Assembly (NCBI GenBank): GCA_033297075.1
Contig: MU858350.1
Span: 1 to 23,364 of the forward strand
DNA from: Rhypophila decipiens
Taxonomy: Eukaryota > Ascomycota > Sordariomycetes > Sordariales > Naviculisporaceae
Length of the DNA: 23,364 nt
Direction: 5' to 3'
The first letter of the stretch is position 1; the number at the start of each line of letters is the position of its first letter. Shown in pieces: positions 9,349 to 19,704 of this stretch. The position numbers and the translations under genes are program-made. Under the pieces are notes generated by a model. That model was not told the origin of the DNA, did no database searches, and saw only the letters and a program-made list of their open reading frames with translations.

Positions 9349-9686
9349 TAGAAAAGATAGATTCATAATGCCGTATCTACGAACGAAGATTTGTTGACAA
9401 AAAATGAAACAAAATGAAGACGAGTTCCCGTAGAGCCAGCTAATGTTATTTGGCCTCGCTCGACGCAGGCGGACGTAATGAAGGCGCCAGTCCACCCACA
9501 CGTGATATAAGTAGGAGTGAGCACGCCGCCCGCGCCCCCTTCCACCAGTCCCCGTCCTTGCCCACCAGCTACATCTCACTTCCCTCCTGCATCTCAACAA
9601 GGCCTCTGACATAGACGCATCCACCTCCAGCACTACTGCTAGCTCACTAGATACGAACTCAAAAATCCTCCTCGTGCTGAATCACG
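9349..9686. other. Intergenic region before UstYa D
   Basis: 338 bp between two genes in the same direction. A TATA-like TATAAGTA lies at 9506-9513, about 180 bp before the start of UstYa D. No gene is seen. Confidence 0.45.
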
Positions 9687-10734
9687 ATGGCCCCTCCATC
9701 CCTTGACCTCGAAATGGACGAACAGTCTTCCCCTTTTCTCCCCAGGCACAGCAGAAGCAGACAAGCCAAAGAATCAACGAACCATCCCAAAACCGTCCCA
9801 TTTATCCAGCGATACTCCAACACGTGCGTTTTCACTCTGCTCTCCCTATCAGCAGCGTTCCTCGTCGCCGGCATCCGGGAAGGGCCGACATACGCGCAAT
9901 GCACCAAACAGTTAAACGGCTGGTGTAAGTCTCTGGGGCTTTCTACCTGATCCAGGGTTGAAAAAAAAGGAGGCGAGAGCAGGATGCGCTGACAGAGGGT
10001 GTTGGATGAAAAAGCGCCAATGCTGGAAGCAGTCGAGTACTACGACACGACCGAGTCCTCAGGCGCCGTCGTGGGACTGGGGACCGCCCCGTCGGCTCTG
10101 TACATGGGATTTCCCACATCGACGCTGGAACATGCTTGGGATGCCTTGTGGCAATGTGAGTTCCGTTGGTCTGCTAAACCTGGTTCTAAGGTCCAGTAAC
10201 GCTGACGATTTGTGCGTTCGTTATCTTGTGGGGGCAGTCGGATCAATGGGCATCCCGGAAAGTCAACTCCCGCTGCTGAACAAGACGGCGACGGAAAGGG
10301 ACTGGCATCACTTGCCTCTCCATATAGGAGGAGGGATCCAAGCGTATTTCGAGGGATTCCACTATATCCATTGTTTGGTGCGTACCAAGGAAAGAAAACA
10401 TGACGTGATGTATCTCTGACTTTGGTTGTTGCCCTCCCAACAGAACCTCGCTCGCCAGTACACATACCGCCACGAGTACAACTACAGCCATGTGCATGCC
10501 TTCAGCAACCCGAATGTGGGCATCCTCGATCACGTCGAGCACTGTCTCGAGATGCTGCGGGTGAGGATCATGTGCGATGCTGATCCGACCATGTACCCTG
10601 TATCGGGCGGCGACGGTGGATCGAAATGGACTATCCACACGCGGCCGAGGAGAGTCTGCAGGGACTTTGGCAAGATGGTACAGTGGGCAAATGAGCACAT
10701 CACAGTGCCGTTCGAGATGGAAAAGGATGCATAG
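9687..10734 (+). CDS. UstYa-type (DUF3328) oxidase D
   Basis: Four exons (9687-9922, 9998-10155, 10238-10377, 10444-10734) with introns of 75, 82 and 66 bp encode 274 aa. One membrane segment lies at about 46-63. The lumenal domain has EAVEYYD, APSALYMGFP, AWDALWQFGSMGIPESQ, then HYIHC at 173-177 and, in exon 4, HVEHC at 208-212, IMCDADPTMYP and RVCRDFGKMVQW. Both histidine motifs are intact. Intron 1 needs a GTGTAA donor and an AGAG acceptor, which is weaker than the others, but an in-frame TGA just upstream leaves no better choice. The gene is tail-to-tail with UstYa E (46 bp between stop codons). The phase-1 intron inside WQF is shared with gene E, suggesting that D and E are closer relatives. 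Confidence 0.88.
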
Positions 10735-10780
10735 AGACGTCAAGGTGGTGTGGTGTGTATATCTCTATCTAGCTATCTGC

Positions 10781-11637
10781 TTACACGACAAGAATGGAGT
10801 CCAAGAGTGAATGATGCGGTGACACAAAGTGTGATGCTGCCCATTCCAGCACCTTATCGTAGCTCCTACAGTAATGGTCGTTCCCCGTCACAGGAACGAT
10901 GCCCCGGGGAAAGCTGGCATTGTTCGCGATCAGGTACGGCGTCGTGTCGCAGGCGCAGACGAGATGCTCGCGCAGGACCGAGATGCATCGGTCCACCTGC
11001 TGCCGGGACGACGGCGTGAAGAGAGTCTGGTTGTAGTCTCGATATACGAACTGTCTCAGGAGTTTCTGCCGCAGCCCGTCAATGTCATGTTTCTCATGGA
11101 CAGCCCATGGGAGACTAACCAGACAGTTCATTTGCAGCACGACGCCGGGGACAGCGAAGGCCGCTCTGGTGGATATGGGATGGCTCGGTGCGACGCCAAC
11201 GACACCAACTAGAATGGAAAGGGCATCCTGTTAGCGAACGAAAGTGAAAGTGAGGTTTTACGTCCCACGCCGGTAGATTGGAGGGCCACGAACACGGGGT
11301 GAACTCATCCCATGCGGCCTGGCGGTCTGGCGTAGGCGGTCCTCGGTAGACGGCGTAGGGAACATAGTGGTCTCGGAAGTTTTCCCAGTGATATTCTACT
11401 GCTTCGTTGGCCGGTGCTGCCATGCATTGTGATCAGCTTTGCGAAAGATGACAGAACGGCAATTGCACCGTCGCCCTCGGGAAGGGTGTAGGACTGCTTA
11501 CAGCCGGGGAACAGGAGCTCGGTGCAGTCGGCATCGGTTGGAGGACGTGCCACACGGATTCCGTAAAACGCTGCCGAGGCGATGAGAGATAGCGAGCTCA
11601 AAGCGACTTTCAAGACGGCCGAGTGCCGTTGGAACAT
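10781..11637 (-). CDS. UstYa-type (DUF3328) protein E lacking the histidine motifs
   Basis: Four exons (11637-11502, 11416-11294, 11208-11120, 11065-10781) with introns of 85, 85 and 54 bp encode 210 aa, shorter than the other four. There is a membrane segment at about 7-25 with almost no cytosolic tail. The lumenal part keeps the family frame: EAVEYHWENF, YRGPPTPDRQAAWDEF, LVCACDTTPYL and HYCRSYDKVLEW. However, the first HxxHC motif is LQMNC (111-115) and the second is QVDRC (139-143), so all four motif histidines are gone while both cysteines remain. Exon 2 uses a GTTCGT donor that I chose because it keeps frame and matches an intron position in gene D. The frame is open throughout, so this looks like a retained, possibly non-catalytic partner protein rather than a pseudogene. 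Confidence 0.83.
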
Positions 11638-12259
11638 GGTGCTGAGTCTGGAGGGGCCCTGTGGTCTTGTCGAGCAAAGAGAAAGAAAAAAAAAACCAGC
11701 GGGCAATTAGAGGCGAAGACAGGACGAGAAGCCTCGACCAAATTCCAGCTTGGTGCTCATCACAGGTGCAGGTGCCCTCGGCCCGTGTGACACAATAAAA
11801 CATACTGCTGTACCTAGATACCTACGTAGGTACACCATGTTGGTGCATCATGTTGTCTTGGTTTTGGGCTGACAGGTATCGGATCGACGTTCAAGGGCTT
11901 CCTTTAGGGGGGTCGCAGTGGGATTTCGTTCATGCGGTTGGTTGGTTGGTCCCTATTAATGTCCAAAGGTCCTCTGTATAATCTAAGTACCAACAAAGTT
12001 TTTGTGTCAGGACCGACAGAGCCGAGGCTTGGCATCACAGTCGAGCTCATATGCGCGAACGGCGTAGGAGGCTTCCTTTAGGCTGTTTATGTTCCCATCC
12101 AATCTTCTTTTTGCACCCCCACCTGAGCACCCTTCTTAGGAAGGCATCTGTCTTCCCTTGGCAACATTCTTTCTGGTGGGCAAACTTGCAGTCTTCCTAG
12201 ACCGCCAGACTCCCACCTGCTGCACGCAGTGACAGTTCCAACTTCCGGGTCCTCCTGAC
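11638..12259. promoter_or_regulatory. Divergent promoter region, UstYa E / M3 peptidase
   Basis: 622 bp between divergent start codons. It contains the 14-bp palindrome TACCTACGTAGGTA at 11819-11832, preceded by another TACCTA at 11811-11816. No gene is supported. The arrangement would allow shared control of the last oxidase-like gene and the peptidase. Confidence 0.5.
11819..11832. promoter_or_regulatory. 14-bp perfect palindrome TACCTACGTAGGTA
   Basis: A self-complementary site about 180 bp upstream of UstYa E and about 430 bp upstream of the M3 peptidase. It may be a dimeric transcription-factor site. Similar TACCTA-type palindromes are frequent in fungal promoters, so cluster specificity is not established. 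Confidence 0.4.
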
Positions 12260-14600
12260 ATGGCGACTCCCAGCACTCGCACCAAGTGGCCTTGTCAGCT
12301 GCCCGGCTTCTTCGACGCCACGGCGTCCTCGCTCGTCCAGGATGCCCAGAACCTCGTCGACCAGACCAAGTCTGTCTGGGATAGGATTGTCGCCCATGTG
12401 CAGCACCCCAGCAACGCAACCTTCACCAACACCATCTTGCCCATAGCTCTGGACGAGAACGCGTCGGCGGCTCGCATCCTCCGCTTCTACGCATCGACAT
12501 CACCGTCCAAGGAGCTGCGCGATGCGAGCAACACCGCCACCAAGATCCTGAGCGACGCGGACGCGGGCCTGTACTCGCGCACCGACGTGTTTGTCCTCGT
12601 TGATGCTGTTCTGAACAAGATCGACGCCGCCGAAGGTGAGCATGCCCATCTAGACGACCAGTCCAAGTACTATGTCCGCAAGCTCCACCGGAAGATGTAC
12701 CAGAATGGGTGTGGCCTCGGCGACTCGGATCCGACCGCCAAGGACGCTTTTGAGCAGGTCAACAAGCGGGTTCAGGAGCTCGTCCGCCGGTGCACCGCCA
12801 ATCTGCACCAAGATCCATCCGGCATCTGGCTTTCCTTGGAAGAGCTGGAAGACGTACCCGACAGCGAGATTTCTGCGCTGAGAGGGCAATCAAGGGCAGT
12901 GGTCAACGCCAGCGGGCCAGAGGGAGACCCCGCTGGAAAACTTTGGGTGAAAACAAAGCTTCCGCACCCCAACAGAGTCCTCGCCCATGCAAAGTCCGAA
13001 GCCACCCGCAAGAAGATCTACTACGCTATCAAGAACCGCCTTCCTGAGAACATACCGCTGTTCCGCGAGCTGGTGCTCGCTCGTGACACGCTGGCGAGGA
13101 TGCTCGGCTACAGCAGCTATCTGGCGTACAAGACGGTAGACAAAATGGTGCAGACGCCTGAGACCGTAACTAGCCTGCTAGCTGGGATTCGGCGGGGGAT
13201 TCGTGCAGCCGTCCTCGCCGATGTGGCCAGTATGTTGACCATCAAGAAGGAAGAGGAAGGGCTAGGGGACGACGCGAAGCTGTTCGCGTGGGACGAGGAC
13301 TTTTACCTTCGAATCCGGAAGCAAAGAGACAAGCCCGACCTGGACCTCAGCAGCGTTCCAGAGTACTTTGAGCTGGGTAACACCCTGAAAATCCTAATAA
13401 GCCTGTATGGGAGGCTCTTCGGCACGCGATTTGAGCGTATTTCCCTTGACCCCCAGGGTCAGAGCGAGCTGGGCGGGCCGCTGACCTGGCACGAGGATGT
13501 ACAGATGTATGCCGTGTGGGATGTTGTTGACGACGGCACTGGTGAGGATGAGTTCCTCGGCTACGCCTACTTCGACCTGTTCCCTCGTGATGGAAAGTAC
13601 GGCCATCGCGGCACCTATGCTCTGACTTGGGGTTATGATCACCACCCCCAGAACGGTGAGGGAGATGTGCCCGAAACTCGTTTCCGCCCGTCCTGCGCCC
13701 TAGTCATGAATTTCCCCAAGCCTGCCGAAGACGGCACGCCGACGCTGTTGAGTCTTGTAGACGTTCGGAGGCTGTTTCACGAGCTTGGACATCTCCATCA
13801 CACCCTCTGTACCAAAGTCAAATACGCAGGGCTTTCATATATCGACAGGGACTTCGTCGAGGCACCCAGCTTGATGCTAGAGCGCTTCTTCTGGAAGCCG
13901 TCTTATATTAAAGGCTTGGCTCACCACTACTCGTATCTCTCGGCCGAGTTCAAGGAGGCCTGGTTGAGAAGCCAAGCCAAGAAAACAACCTCAGAGAGTT
14001 CCGATATCGACGTTGCCAAAGAGCTGACAGCCGAACAACCTCCACAGAAACTTCCAGACCGAGCCATCGCCGAGCTCGCAGATACAAACCCCAAGCAGTT
14101 CGTCAACGGCCAGGCATTCAACCTATTCCTTTCGCTCTACGACATCCTCGTCCACAACCCCGCCACGCACGATGAACTCGAACGTATGAACTTGGCTGAG
14201 GAATTCAACAAACTGCATACCGAAATCACAGGCTTCCACGGAGGTGAGGCCGTCGGTGATGGCTGGGAATGGGCTCATGGCGAGTCCGTGTTTCGCATGA
14301 TCGTTAGCGGATACGACGCCGGATATTACTCCTACGTTCTGTAAGCCATTCATTCTTCTGGCTGGCTCTCTCTCGTTGTAAGAACTGACCAAATATAGCG
14401 GCAGAGTGCACTCTCTGGACATGTGGCGGGCCGGTGGCTTTGAGAGCAACTTGAATGACGAGTCTGAGAAGGAGGCTGGCAGGAGGTTTCGCCGGGCGAT
14501 TTTCGAGCCCGGTGGAAGTCAACCCGAGATGAAGACGCTGACGGACTATCTCGGCCGCGAGCCGAGCAACGACCCTTATTTTGAGTGGCTCGGCGTTTGA
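12260..14600 (+). CDS. M3-family metallopeptidase (thimet oligopeptidase-like)
   Basis: M3 peptidases are zinc enzymes that cut short peptides inside a narrow channel. Two exons (12260-14340 and 14399-14600, 58-bp intron) encode 760 aa, close to the size of thimet oligopeptidase and saccharolysin. The zinc site is complete: HELGH at 507-511 and the third ligand Glu534 in DFVEAPS. Near the C-terminus GYDAGYYSYVL supplies the conserved substrate-binding tyrosines. No signal peptide is visible, so it is probably cytosolic. The start ATG has a favourable context (GACATGGCG). Its position beside the UstYa genes fits a role in trimming Kex2-released repeats or in product turnover, as peptidases accompany other dikaritin clusters. 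M3 enzymes are also general housekeeping peptidases, so cluster membership is inference. Confidence 0.93.
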
Positions 14601-16624
14601 TCCGAGTGGACGGGTCTATGTATTCAATATTGACGACTTCCTGCAGTACATTCAAAGTAGTTGGGACCCGCCGCGCAAAGTCGACGATGGCTCGCAGCGA
14701 CTGCTCTATCACCCTTCCCATCCTCGGATAAACCACCACTGCCTTGCCAACGCCTTTCCCCGTCGACTCCCCGTCTCTCACCATGGCAAGGGCTCCGGAA
14801 AAGACGTTGACCTGCGCTGCCATGTGGGAATCTGAAACTCAAAGGGCACTCGTAGCTGTCTTAGACCACTCGAGAATTTGTGGAGTGTAATGTACGGTTG
14901 TCCAGGTGAACGAGGCCGGTTAAAATCGGACGTAGGGGTGCGATTTCGGTGGAGAGTGTCGGGCGGCGGAAGAGGAACCGAAAGGACGGAGAAAGGAGAC
15001 GTAGCGCGAGGGACCTGAACTGACAAAAAAAGTACAAGTTAGCTTTGGGGTTCTGAATTCTGTAGCAACACAACCCGTTGATTAGGCAGACATCATGAAA
15101 TCCGATTAAACAGTAAAGTTAAGGAGCCCTCGGGGTGAAAATTATTTAGGTAAGCCCGGGCATTCACTATAATATTTCGATGGGACCTCAACCGCACTAG
15201 AGGCTTGACTTAGTGTCACGGTTGAGAGTGCATCCGTCCAGGGCATCGAAGCATCTAGATCTAATAAAAAGTATCCCACGCCCTAGCAATGCCGAATCCA
15301 GCTTGGACGATCTATTGCGCAATGTTATTTAAAATCGAATTCCCTGCTATATCGGCCTTCCGCCTGCATCGAGTCTCAATACTTCGCTCCCGTTAGGACA
15401 GCTAGCTGCACAGCTCCGTGTAGATGACTATGGTCAGGTTCCGGGAATTACATTCTCTGCGGCTACCTCAGAGAATGCGGCTCTAGAACCCCTTTTTATT
15501 GTGAGGACAAACGAGCGCGCTCCGATAACCTTAACACGTACGGGTATAAGCCCTACGACCCTTCGGCCGAACACCAACTACTTAACCTGAGGGCCAACTC
15601 TAAACGGAAGCAATGACACTGACGTGGTCATGCTTTAGCAGACGAGTATACATTGCGGATACTCCGATCCTCGAGAGTAAGTGAAGACAGCATAGAAGAT
15701 AGCCGTCTCGAAAAAAAAATACACCTATAGAACGCGTTCGTACAGCTGGTTAGGGATAGTGATGTATCGTAAAGTTTCTCTATGAGCCGGGCAAGCGGTT
15801 GTAAAACTAAAGCGGACTCTTTACTTAGAGGTACCTCTGTAACGATCGTGACATACCACACCACTACGCCACGTAGCCAAAAGAGCACTATTCTTGAACG
15901 GAAGCTTCCGTACAAGATTTGGTATGTATAGTACGTATAAGGACGTATAGGGTGGTTGTTCCTCTATACGATAGAGGTAGGCCACCGTTGGCTGAGATAT
16001 TAGGTATCTTAAGGTACACCACGCTACGATTCTAACAATTTCCAAACTATGATTTGACTGACTCTTACTGTCCCATCTTCAAGACAATCTCCCATTTAAC
16101 TGTTGAATACTTTTAGGAAGAGTTATCCCCTTGTGAATGAAACTAGTTCAAGCACAGTCACCGCAGCGATTCGATTACATCCTGATGGCTGTCTGACTCC
16201 AAGACATGGTGATGATCTCAACTGGGGCGAGGAGCCGGGACGATGGGGCTTATTTACCCGAACCCCAGTACCAAATCAGGGGTAAAGCCCGATCACCATA
16301 TGTCGTCTTTACCCCTGCAGATTGACGTCGTCTTTGCCCTTTGTTCGTGGAACGTCCCCGCATCTCACCACGACGACTTGGTTCTGGACCGGCGGACTGC
16401 CCCATCCCATGGGTGCATGGCGTCCATATTACCGGTAATGAGTATGATAATGACCCAGCTAAACACCGCCGAGATGGAAAGCCACATATTCGTAGCCTGG
16501 TTCAAGTAGGTTGAAGGTTCATCTATAGAGTCACCGAGTGATGAGATCGTGGAAAGAAGTCCCTAAGGGCATTCCCAAATTATCCCCTTCAGTATACTCC
16601 TATAATATTCTGCTTATTAATATA
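14601..16624. other. Two-kilobase stretch without a convincing gene
   Basis: Both strands are broken by frequent stops and no open frame carries a recognisable domain. From about 15050 the composition is visibly richer in A and T than the cluster genes. A 12-bp palindrome AGAGGTACCTCT lies at 15827-15838. A short plus-strand piece near 15840-15925 faintly recalls a copia integrase C-terminus, which would fit decayed transposon DNA, but the match is too weak to annotate. This stretch probably marks the right border of the biosynthetic cluster. Confidence 0.6.
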
Positions 16625-17625
16625 CTAGAGGCACGCGACACACGGCATACATGATTGAACCATTCCTAAGCAAGGGTTCGATGTTTCCAATATAGGACTG
16701 CGCCTAAGATTACCCGCGGCGTCCTTGTACCACCAGAACGAGTAGAAAGCGCGCTGGTCGTCGGGAACGATTCGATCAACCACGTTTCTAGCAAAGTGCT
16801 GACAGTTGTTAAACAGTTCGCTGTACTGCGGGTTTTCGTTCCAGACCTCTGCGCAGGTGCGGAGTATTTCCTCATGATCGGCATTAGTCCAGCCCAGCAG
16901 GCGGCTGTTCCATCTGGGAATCTCGCGGCGGTTGACCAGCCAAGGCATGCATGACCCGAACATCTTGTTCTGCCAGGACCGGCGGTATACAGTCTCGTCG
17001 GGCTCATCGGCATCCATGATGTACTCACTCGCTTTCCAGTAAAACGAAGCAGAGACTTTATCCTCCCGGACCTCGTACTTGATGTTGTTCACCACTAGGC
17101 ACTGGTGCTGGAACCGGCGGTAGTCGGAGTGCGACGTGATGTAGACTGTGGCCCCGAGGTCGGTGCGTAGCTCCTGGCGAAGGCGTACCCAGCGCATTAT
17201 TCTCAGGAAGCCAACGACGGTGCCGATAAAGATGAGGTAGTACAGACAACGTTTCGCGATAAAACCGGTTGCATGGTCGACCCCGGAAAGATCGTTATTA
17301 CTTGTGATCGTCAGTCATTGTCCATGAGTTGTGAGCTTAAATTGCATAATTACTCTGGGTTGGACAGCCATCTCCAAGCCTTGCAGGCCGCGAATTCGCA
17401 AGGCGGCCACGAGTCATAGAATCCAGGAGCCTGGGATCTGTTGATATAGTGCTGAGGCAAATGGGGCATAGTCAAGAAGCAAATGGCGATTATGGGCGAG
17501 GGTTGATTGAACGGGTAGCAACGCCGAGCGACGAGACGAGATAAAATACCTTTGCTGCCGATGTCCAGAGACCGACAGACAAACGCTATGGGGCTGAGCA
17601 CGCCAGCTTCGCCTCGTATTACCAT
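16625..17625 (-). CDS. Putative membrane protein with permuted papain-like (LRAT/PPPDE-type) His...NCQHF signature
   Basis: My model has two exons (17625-17354 and 17300-16625) joined across a 53-bp intron with a CTGAC branch site, giving 315 aa. The second exon encodes a hydrophobic segment CLYYLIFIGTVVGFL, then a domain with HQCLVVNNIKYEVR and, about 100 residues later, ELFNNCQHFARNVVDRIV. A His in a short strand followed much later by an N-C-x-H-F helix is the order seen in circularly permuted NlpC/P60-like folds such as LRAT and PPPDE proteins, where Cys and His are catalytic. The exact activity (thiol peptidase, acyltransferase or none) cannot be told. The first exon is less certain; the protein could instead start at the ATG at 17197, giving 190 aa without the membrane segment. 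No functional link with the cluster is evident. Confidence 0.6.
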
Positions 17626-18940
17626 TTTGTGGCAGCGTAAATAAGCGCTGTGGCGCCTAACAGCGCCAGAACCTAGAACTCATTTGGCGAGTAATACTGC
17701 GGGCACACACCCCCCACTTTTCCAAGTGATGGCAACTAGCCTTGAATTTCAGCATTTCACAGCCAAAAACCCCTGCTAGAAAGGTCCACACCCATATAAA
17801 CTGCAATTAACAGATTTAACTGCGTTTGACGGATTTGACTGCAATTGACAGACTTGAACATAATTAACGAATTTGACTGCAATTGACGATTTGACTGTAA
17901 CTAACGAGTTTGACTGCGAGCGACGGATTTAACTGCAATTGACAGACTTAACATTGAATGCAAATTATGCAATTGACTGTAAAATGGGTGTGGTTTATTG
18001 GTGACCTCACGCATTCAAGAGCAGAGGATAGAGTAGTGTAGTTTGGCCACAACGGGTCACCTGGCGCTCCCGGTCTTATGAGCGGGGGCGTCAGATGGGC
18101 CCCGTGCGCGCTCCCTTAAGCAGGGAGGCAAAATTGTCTGTAGATTGAAAGTCTATGTACGATTGTATGTGATGACTTGGGTACAGAGGGATGGAGGGAG
18201 GGAGAAGACACGCCTTGACTGTGTGAAACGTGACGATACTGATCACAGAGACGAGATGCAGGAGGAGAGAAAACCCCTCATTTCGCTGTCGGCTTCGGGA
18301 GCCGATATATGTCAAGTCACGTGTGGCAACCCCAATAAAAACACCCCCTGTAAGTGATGGGTTGAGCCTAGAATAGGTGTATATTTTGTATGGTAAATAC
18401 TGTAGTTTCATTGCTAGCTGTAATTCGTACAAGTATGTGCCTCCGGTATTACTCTTTATTTTTAGATTATAGGCGGGCCCTGCAGCAAGAATTCACTTGG
18501 CGAGAGGCGGGTAGGGCTTTGATAATGGGTGATTGGTGTTAGTGGCGGCGGGGGCAGGATCTGATAGGCCTCCTTTCCTTCACGCGATCCCTCTTTTTAC
18601 GCAACAGACCCCGAACCCCCCACCCTCCCCAAAAAGAACAGTTAGATGGCGTTGTAAGCAATAGACCAACGACGCCTGCAAAGTGACTACCACCGTCAAG
18701 GGGTTGCGGAGGTATACGAACAAGGATCCGCGTCTCTGGACACTGACAGTTGTGCATAAACAACGGCCGAGAAGTCGAAAAAGAGGACGGTACGATCGGG
18801 ATTTGTCCATCTCCCAAGTTAAGCTGACAGGTTTCACCAACAGCGTTCACAGAGCGGCCTTTGTCTTTTTTTCCACAGGCAGACGTGCCGACCCATCCCA
18901 GCCCAGCCACCCAGCTCCTGCCGTTCCCACCCGCTTCCCT
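17626..18940. other. Intergenic region with a minisatellite
   Basis: About 1.3 kb with no supported gene. It holds the 19-bp tandem array at 17799-17949, AT-rich flanks, and towards 18940 the presumed promoter of the DUF6601-like gene. Open frames near 18091-18432 and 18539-18910 show no domain and look fortuitous. Confidence 0.55.
17799..17949 (+). repeat. 19-bp tandem repeat array, eight units
   Basis: Units start at 17799, 17818, 17837, 17856, 17875 (18 bp), 17893, 17912 and 17931 and follow the pattern GACTGCAATTGACAGATTT with substitutions in each copy. A degraded ninth copy and a partial GCAATTGACTGT follow to about 17980. The divergence among units indicates an old array. Within each unit TTGAC/TTAAC motifs recur at about half-unit spacing. 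Confidence 0.88.
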
Positions 18941-19704
18941 ATGGCTCCGCTAGATGTCCGATCCTGGCCGGTATATGAGCAGTCCTACCATCATTCAAAT
19001 GTCCATACCGTCTGACTACTACATTATAGCTCAAAACAACGGTGCTTGTAGAGGAGGGCACCACAGATTCCCTACCAGCTACCTATCACTACTATAAGGC
19101 CGCTGGAAAACGCGTTGTCGGTAATCCAGTGGAGGATACTCCGGCTTTCCTCCAGAGGGAACTGTCCCTCGGGGACCTGGCCGATATGCTAAGGCACCTA
19201 TGGTTTGCCGGCGCAAGGCGCCCCGCCATACCACTACACTTTCATGCCGCCGTAGGCCGCGAGATCACCGTCGTCGACCGAATGGATCTGCACCTGCTCT
19301 GGACTAGTGACGGGAAGCTCCTCGTAAAACCCATCCCGCGCTTCCTTCTTCATCCAGTCTTTTGCCAGAGCAACCTCCAGTGTCCTAAGACTCCTAACGA
19401 CTGCACGTGTCGGGGACTTCCAGCAGATGCGTGCGGGCTGATCCCCCGGAGAGTCGCCCTTGGCTTCCTCTACACGTACGCTTGTCTCATATCATCCGAG
19501 AACGACTTCCATATCGCCAACGAAAAGCGTCTTTTGCCTCGCAAGGAAGACGACAGGTTGATTCAGTGGGCAGACTGGAAGAGCCTGGCGAGAGAGCTCC
19601 TCCAGATGTACCAGCGAGACCCGAACGTGGTCCACCCGCGCTTTCAGCACGCCGAGCTCCGCCTCTCCCGCATCAACACTATCCACTGTCACGGCGAGCC
19701 GTGA
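18941..19704 (+). CDS. DUF6601-like protein of unknown function
   Basis: Two exons (18941-18970 and 19030-19704) with a 59-bp intron (gtatat..tatag) encode 234 aa. The order of segments is FLQRELSLGDLADML, LWFAGA, GREITVVDRMDLHLLWT, LLVKPIPRFLL, then VALGFLYTYACLISSENDFHIANEK and, at the end, HPRFQHAELRLSRIN. This arrangement matches what I remember of a widespread ascomycete family (DUF6601) of about 200-350 aa whose function is unknown. The segment after PIPRFLL is Cys-rich (CQSNLQCPKTPNDCTCRG...C), which I do not recall as a family constant. The ten-codon first exon is inferred; without it the protein would lack a methionine start near the domain. It has no obvious relation to the peptide cluster. 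Confidence 0.7.

Noticed and set aside
15830..15925. Weak likeness to the C-terminal end of a copia-type integrase
   Set aside because: Only a few residues agree, the frame is broken soon after, and no reverse transcriptase or long terminal repeat was seen nearby.
18683..18940. Upstream extension of the DUF6601-like gene in the same frame as its first exon
   Set aside because: The extension is Arg/Lys/Thr-rich without similarity to the family, and the ATG at 18941 is well placed before the splice donor.
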